Of a stretch of DNA of 40,244 nucleotides, positions 38,432-40,244 are shown in pieces. Made by a program: the position numbers and the translations under genes. The stretch's first letter is position 1; each line of letters begins with the position of its first letter. Below the pieces are notes generated by a model. That model ran no database searches, was not told the DNA's origin, and was given only the letters and a program-made list of their open reading frames with translations. Source of the stretch: an uncultured Acidimicrobiales bacterium (GTDB lineage: Bacteria; Actinomycetota; Acidimicrobiia; Acidimicrobiales; CALAML01); NCBI GenBank assembly GCA_937925845.1, contig CALAML010000185.1:1-40244 (forward strand), given 5' to 3'.

Positions 38432-38444
38432 GGTGTCTGACACC
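38432..38444. repeat. Core palindrome of the GGTGTC-W-GACACC family, copy 5
   Basis: GGTGTC, T, GACACC without complementary outer arms. It lies 27 nt downstream of the LytM-domain gene stop (minus strand). Confidence 0.62.
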
Positions 38445-38470
38445 ACCGCAGGTCGACAGGCTGTCGCGGC

Positions 38471-39091
38471 TTAGTCGATGCCCTGGCTTGGAAGCGGCAC
38501 CAACCGGGCTCGGCCCGATCGTGGGGGAGGGCCGCTCTCGCCCCAGAGGATCTCGGGGTTGAGGTAGGCCCGGCCCGCTCTGGTGCTGAGGCTCACCTGG
38601 CCGGTGGCGGTGCCGACCGCATCGCCCGCCTCCACCTGGTCACCTACCGCCACCTCGATCGAGACCATCTGCGTAAGCACGCTGCGAAGCCCGTTGGGGT
38701 GGTCGATGCTGATGGTGCCCACGCCAAAAACCGGCCCGGCCACCGCCACCGACCCCGAGCCCGGCGCCACGATCGTCTCGTCGGCGCCGACCGCCAGATC
38801 GATGGCCCGGTTGCCGGCCCCGAACCGGCTCGCCGGCGGTCGAAACCCGTCGACCACATTGACCGCCCCGACCACCGGCGGCTGAAAGGCGGGGGAGTCG
38901 GCCGCCGGTCCGCTCGTTGGGGCGTGGGCCGACGAACTCGCGCCGCCCACGACGAGGCAGAGGCCAACCACTGCGGTCAGGGCCAGGTACCGCCGGGTGC
39001 GGAGCCATTGCCGCCCGGTCGGGCTGGATCGATTGGGGTCGATCCAGGGTTGGCGGTCATGCCCGGTTCGGGCCGGTGTAGTCGTCACCAT
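38471..39091 (-). CDS. LytM/M23-like domain protein lacking catalytic residues
   Basis: A 206-residue protein. An N-terminal membrane segment or signal peptide at about 35-53 (LALTAVVGLCLVVGG), then an M23 fold: RFGAGNRAIDLAVGADETIV, APGSGSVAVAG, TISIDHPNGLRSVL, VGDQVEAGDAVGTATG and AGRAYLNPEIL. In active enzymes the first block is H-x-G-x-D and later blocks carry H-x-H; here those positions are Asn, Gln and non-His residues. It therefore looks inactive, like EnvC/NlpD-type hydrolase activators. ATG at 39091 has GAGG 5 nt upstream; longer starts lack support. M23 proteins next to rpsB are usual in actinobacteria. Confidence 0.83.
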   Translation of the reverse strand: MVTTTPARTGHDRQPWIDPNRSSPTGRQWLRTRRYLALTAVVGLCLVVGGASSSAHAPTSGPAADSPAFQPPVVGAVNVVDGFRPPASRFGAGNRAIDLAVGADETIVAPGSGSVAVAGPVFGVGTISIDHPNGLRSVLTQMVSIEVAVGDQVEAGDAVGTATGQVSLSTRAGRAYLNPEILWGESGPPPRSGRARLVPLPSQGID

Positions 39092-39399
39092 GGGAGCCTC
39101 GGTTGGTATGAGGAGCTTCGATGGGACGGCCACCGCCGTCGAGAACCAACCCAAGAGTAGCCAAAAATCCCTCGTCCCTTGAAAACTGACGTGGGATTCG
39201 GCGAGGGGCGCTGGCGCTGTGGTTTTGGCCACGTCAGGTGGCTTCCGCGGCGTTGCTGGTTAACATGGCAGATCGGTGCGCCGCTTGGCGTACCGGCAAC
39301 CAATTTCCGCTTGTCCCACATAAACCCTCGGTCGCTCTCCTCCCACAAGGCGGATGGCGCACCCGGACAAGCTGCGATCAACCGAAGGGAAATCACGAC
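39092..39399. other. Divergent region between the LytM-domain gene and rpsB
   Basis: No gene. It contains an inverted pair CTGACGTGG (39186-39194) and CCACGTCAG (39229-39237) with a 34-nt loop, a plausible rpsB -10 box TAACAT (39261-39266) and the leader hairpin at 39275-39294. Confidence 0.5.
39275..39294 (+). promoter_or_regulatory. Hairpin at the 5' end of the predicted rpsB leader
   Basis: GGTGCGCC and GGCGTACC around GCTT, 8 pairs with one G.T. It begins 9 nt after the -10 candidate TAACAT, so it would be the first structure of a leader of about 125 nt. Possible attenuator or stabiliser; no known S2 leader motif recognised. Confidence 0.4.
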
Positions 39400-40244
39400 A
39401 TGGCAGTCGTAACCACAAAGCAGCTCCTCGACGCGGGCGTCCATTTCGGACACCAAACCCGCCGCTGGAACCCGAAGATGCAGCGCTTCATCCACGGAGA
39501 GCGCGCCGGGATCCACATCATCGACTTGGCCCAGACGCTTTCGGCTATCGAGCGCTCCTACATCTTCGTTCGTGACACCGTCGCCAATGGCGGCAGCGTG
39601 ATGTTCGTGGGCACCAAGAAGCAGGCCCAGGAGTCGATTCGCTCCCACGCCGAGCGTTCCAACTCGCCTTATGTGAACGAGCGCTGGCTCGGCGGCATGC
39701 TCACCAACTTCAACACCATCTCCAAGCGGGTGGCGAAGATGCAGGAGTATCAGCGCATGCGCGACTCCGGTGAATTCGAGGCCATGCCCAAGAAGGAAGC
39801 CCTGCTGCTGAGCCGCGAGCTCGAAAAGCTGGAGCGCAACCTGAGTGGTATCCGTGACCTGAAGCGTCAGCCTGAGGCGGTGTTCATCCTCGACACCAAG
39901 AAGGAACACATCGCGGTGACCGAAGCCAACAAGCTCGGTATCCCGATCGTGGCCGTGGTCGACACCAACTGTGACCCCGACGTCATCCAGTACGCCATCC
40001 CCGGCAACGACGATGCCATCCGCTCCACCGAACTGATGGCCCGCATCGTGGCCGACGCGGCCCGCGAAGGTCGGTTCATCCACTCGAAGCGCACCGAGCA
40101 GACCAAGGCCCGCGAGCGCACCGCCGAAGAAGAAGCCGCCGTGGCCAAGGCCCAGGCCGACGCCCGCGCCGCTGCCGCTGCCGAAGCCGCCGAGCGCGAA
40201 GCCCGCATGGCCGCCACCGCCGCCGCCATCCCGCCGCCGCCAGC
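39400..40244 (+). CDS. rpsB: 30S ribosomal protein uS2 (3' end beyond the window)
   Basis: 281 codons are visible and no stop is reached. It starts [20 protein letters not shown] and continues [66 protein letters not shown] and [20 protein letters not shown], all typical of S2. After residue 225 an Ala/Glu/Arg-rich helical tail ([20 protein letters not shown]) extends beyond the E. coli length of 241, as in many actinobacteria, and turns into a poly-Pro stretch at the edge. ATG at 39400; AAGGGA lies 9-10 nt upstream. tsf is expected next, outside the window. Confidence 0.97.
   Translation, partial: MAVVTTKQLLDAGVHFGHQTRRWNPKMQRFIHGERAGIHIIDLAQTLSAIERSYIFVRDTVANGGSVMFVGTKKQAQESIRSHAERSNSPYVNERWLGGMLTNFNTISKRVAKMQEYQRMRDSGEFEAMPKKEALLLSRELEKLERNLSGIRDLKRQPEAVFILDTKKEHIAVTEANKLGIPIVAVVDTNCDPDVIQYAIPGNDDAIRSTELMARIVADAAREGRFIHSKRTEQTKARERTAEEEAAVAKAQADARAAAAAEAAEREARMAATAAAIPPPP

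Overview
The window is high-GC chromosomal DNA from an actinobacterium, most likely of class Acidimicrobiia. Three things point there. The core gene order is the actinobacterial one (smc, ftsY, ffh, rpsP-khpA-rimM-trmD-rplS, yraN, comM-dprA, xerC-whiG, a LytM-type protein, rpsB). A WhiG-type sigma factor sits next to xerC and rpsB. One membrane protein carries the GPGWW...DGKWYP motif that is common in Acidimicrobiia. Many genes lack a Shine-Dalgarno (SD) sequence and instead have a TANNNT -10 hexamer about 6 nt before the start codon, the signature of leaderless transcripts.

Layout. 1-1613 (minus): a TauD/TfdA dioxygenase, a MarR repressor and the start of an unrecognised gene, behind a palindromic operator that overlaps the -10 box. 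1871-4757 (minus): a GlcG/HbpS-like protein, a DUF1214-like protein and a sulfotransferase. 5002-8544: smc, then two small membrane proteins. 9534-12599 (minus): a MoxR / DUF58 / VWA operon. Divergent from it, 13010-17319: response regulator, histidine kinase and HtrA-like protease, resembling mycobacterial mprA-mprB-pepD, with 11-bp direct repeats upstream. 17427-21905: ftsY, a DUF4874/DUF4832 lipoprotein and ffh. 21928-24930: a DUF4259 protein and the operon rpsP-khpA-rimM-trmD-rplS. 24966-26160: yraN (minus) and a non-coding repeat island. 26160-30101: two microproteins, a large disordered membrane protein and an SGNH-hydrolase lipoprotein. 30224-32970: comM-dprA, with a hairpin that covers the comM ribosome binding site. 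32967-35230 (minus): a second sulfotransferase with an MDR oxidoreductase. 35445-37202: xerC-whiG. 37203-37782: tandem repeats of about 175 bp. 37783 to the end: a GNAT acetyltransferase, a LytM-domain protein without catalytic residues, and rpsB running off the edge.

How the genes work together. Smc, XerC, FtsY, Ffh and the ribosomal/tRNA-modification operon form a chromosome-segregation, membrane-targeting and translation block. ComM and DprA process incoming single-stranded DNA. The MoxR operon and the two-component/HtrA set look like an envelope-quality module sharing one 410-bp divergent control region. The dioxygenase/MarR and sulfotransferase operons look like accessory metabolism.

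The most notable non-coding structures are: the comM leader hairpin; the 11-bp-phased direct repeats before the response regulator; a dispersed palindrome family with core GGTGTC-W-GACACC, of which a degenerate form makes a 23-bp tandem array at 25.7 kb; and the repeat block after whiG. I saw no CRISPR array, tRNA, rRNA or complete transposon.
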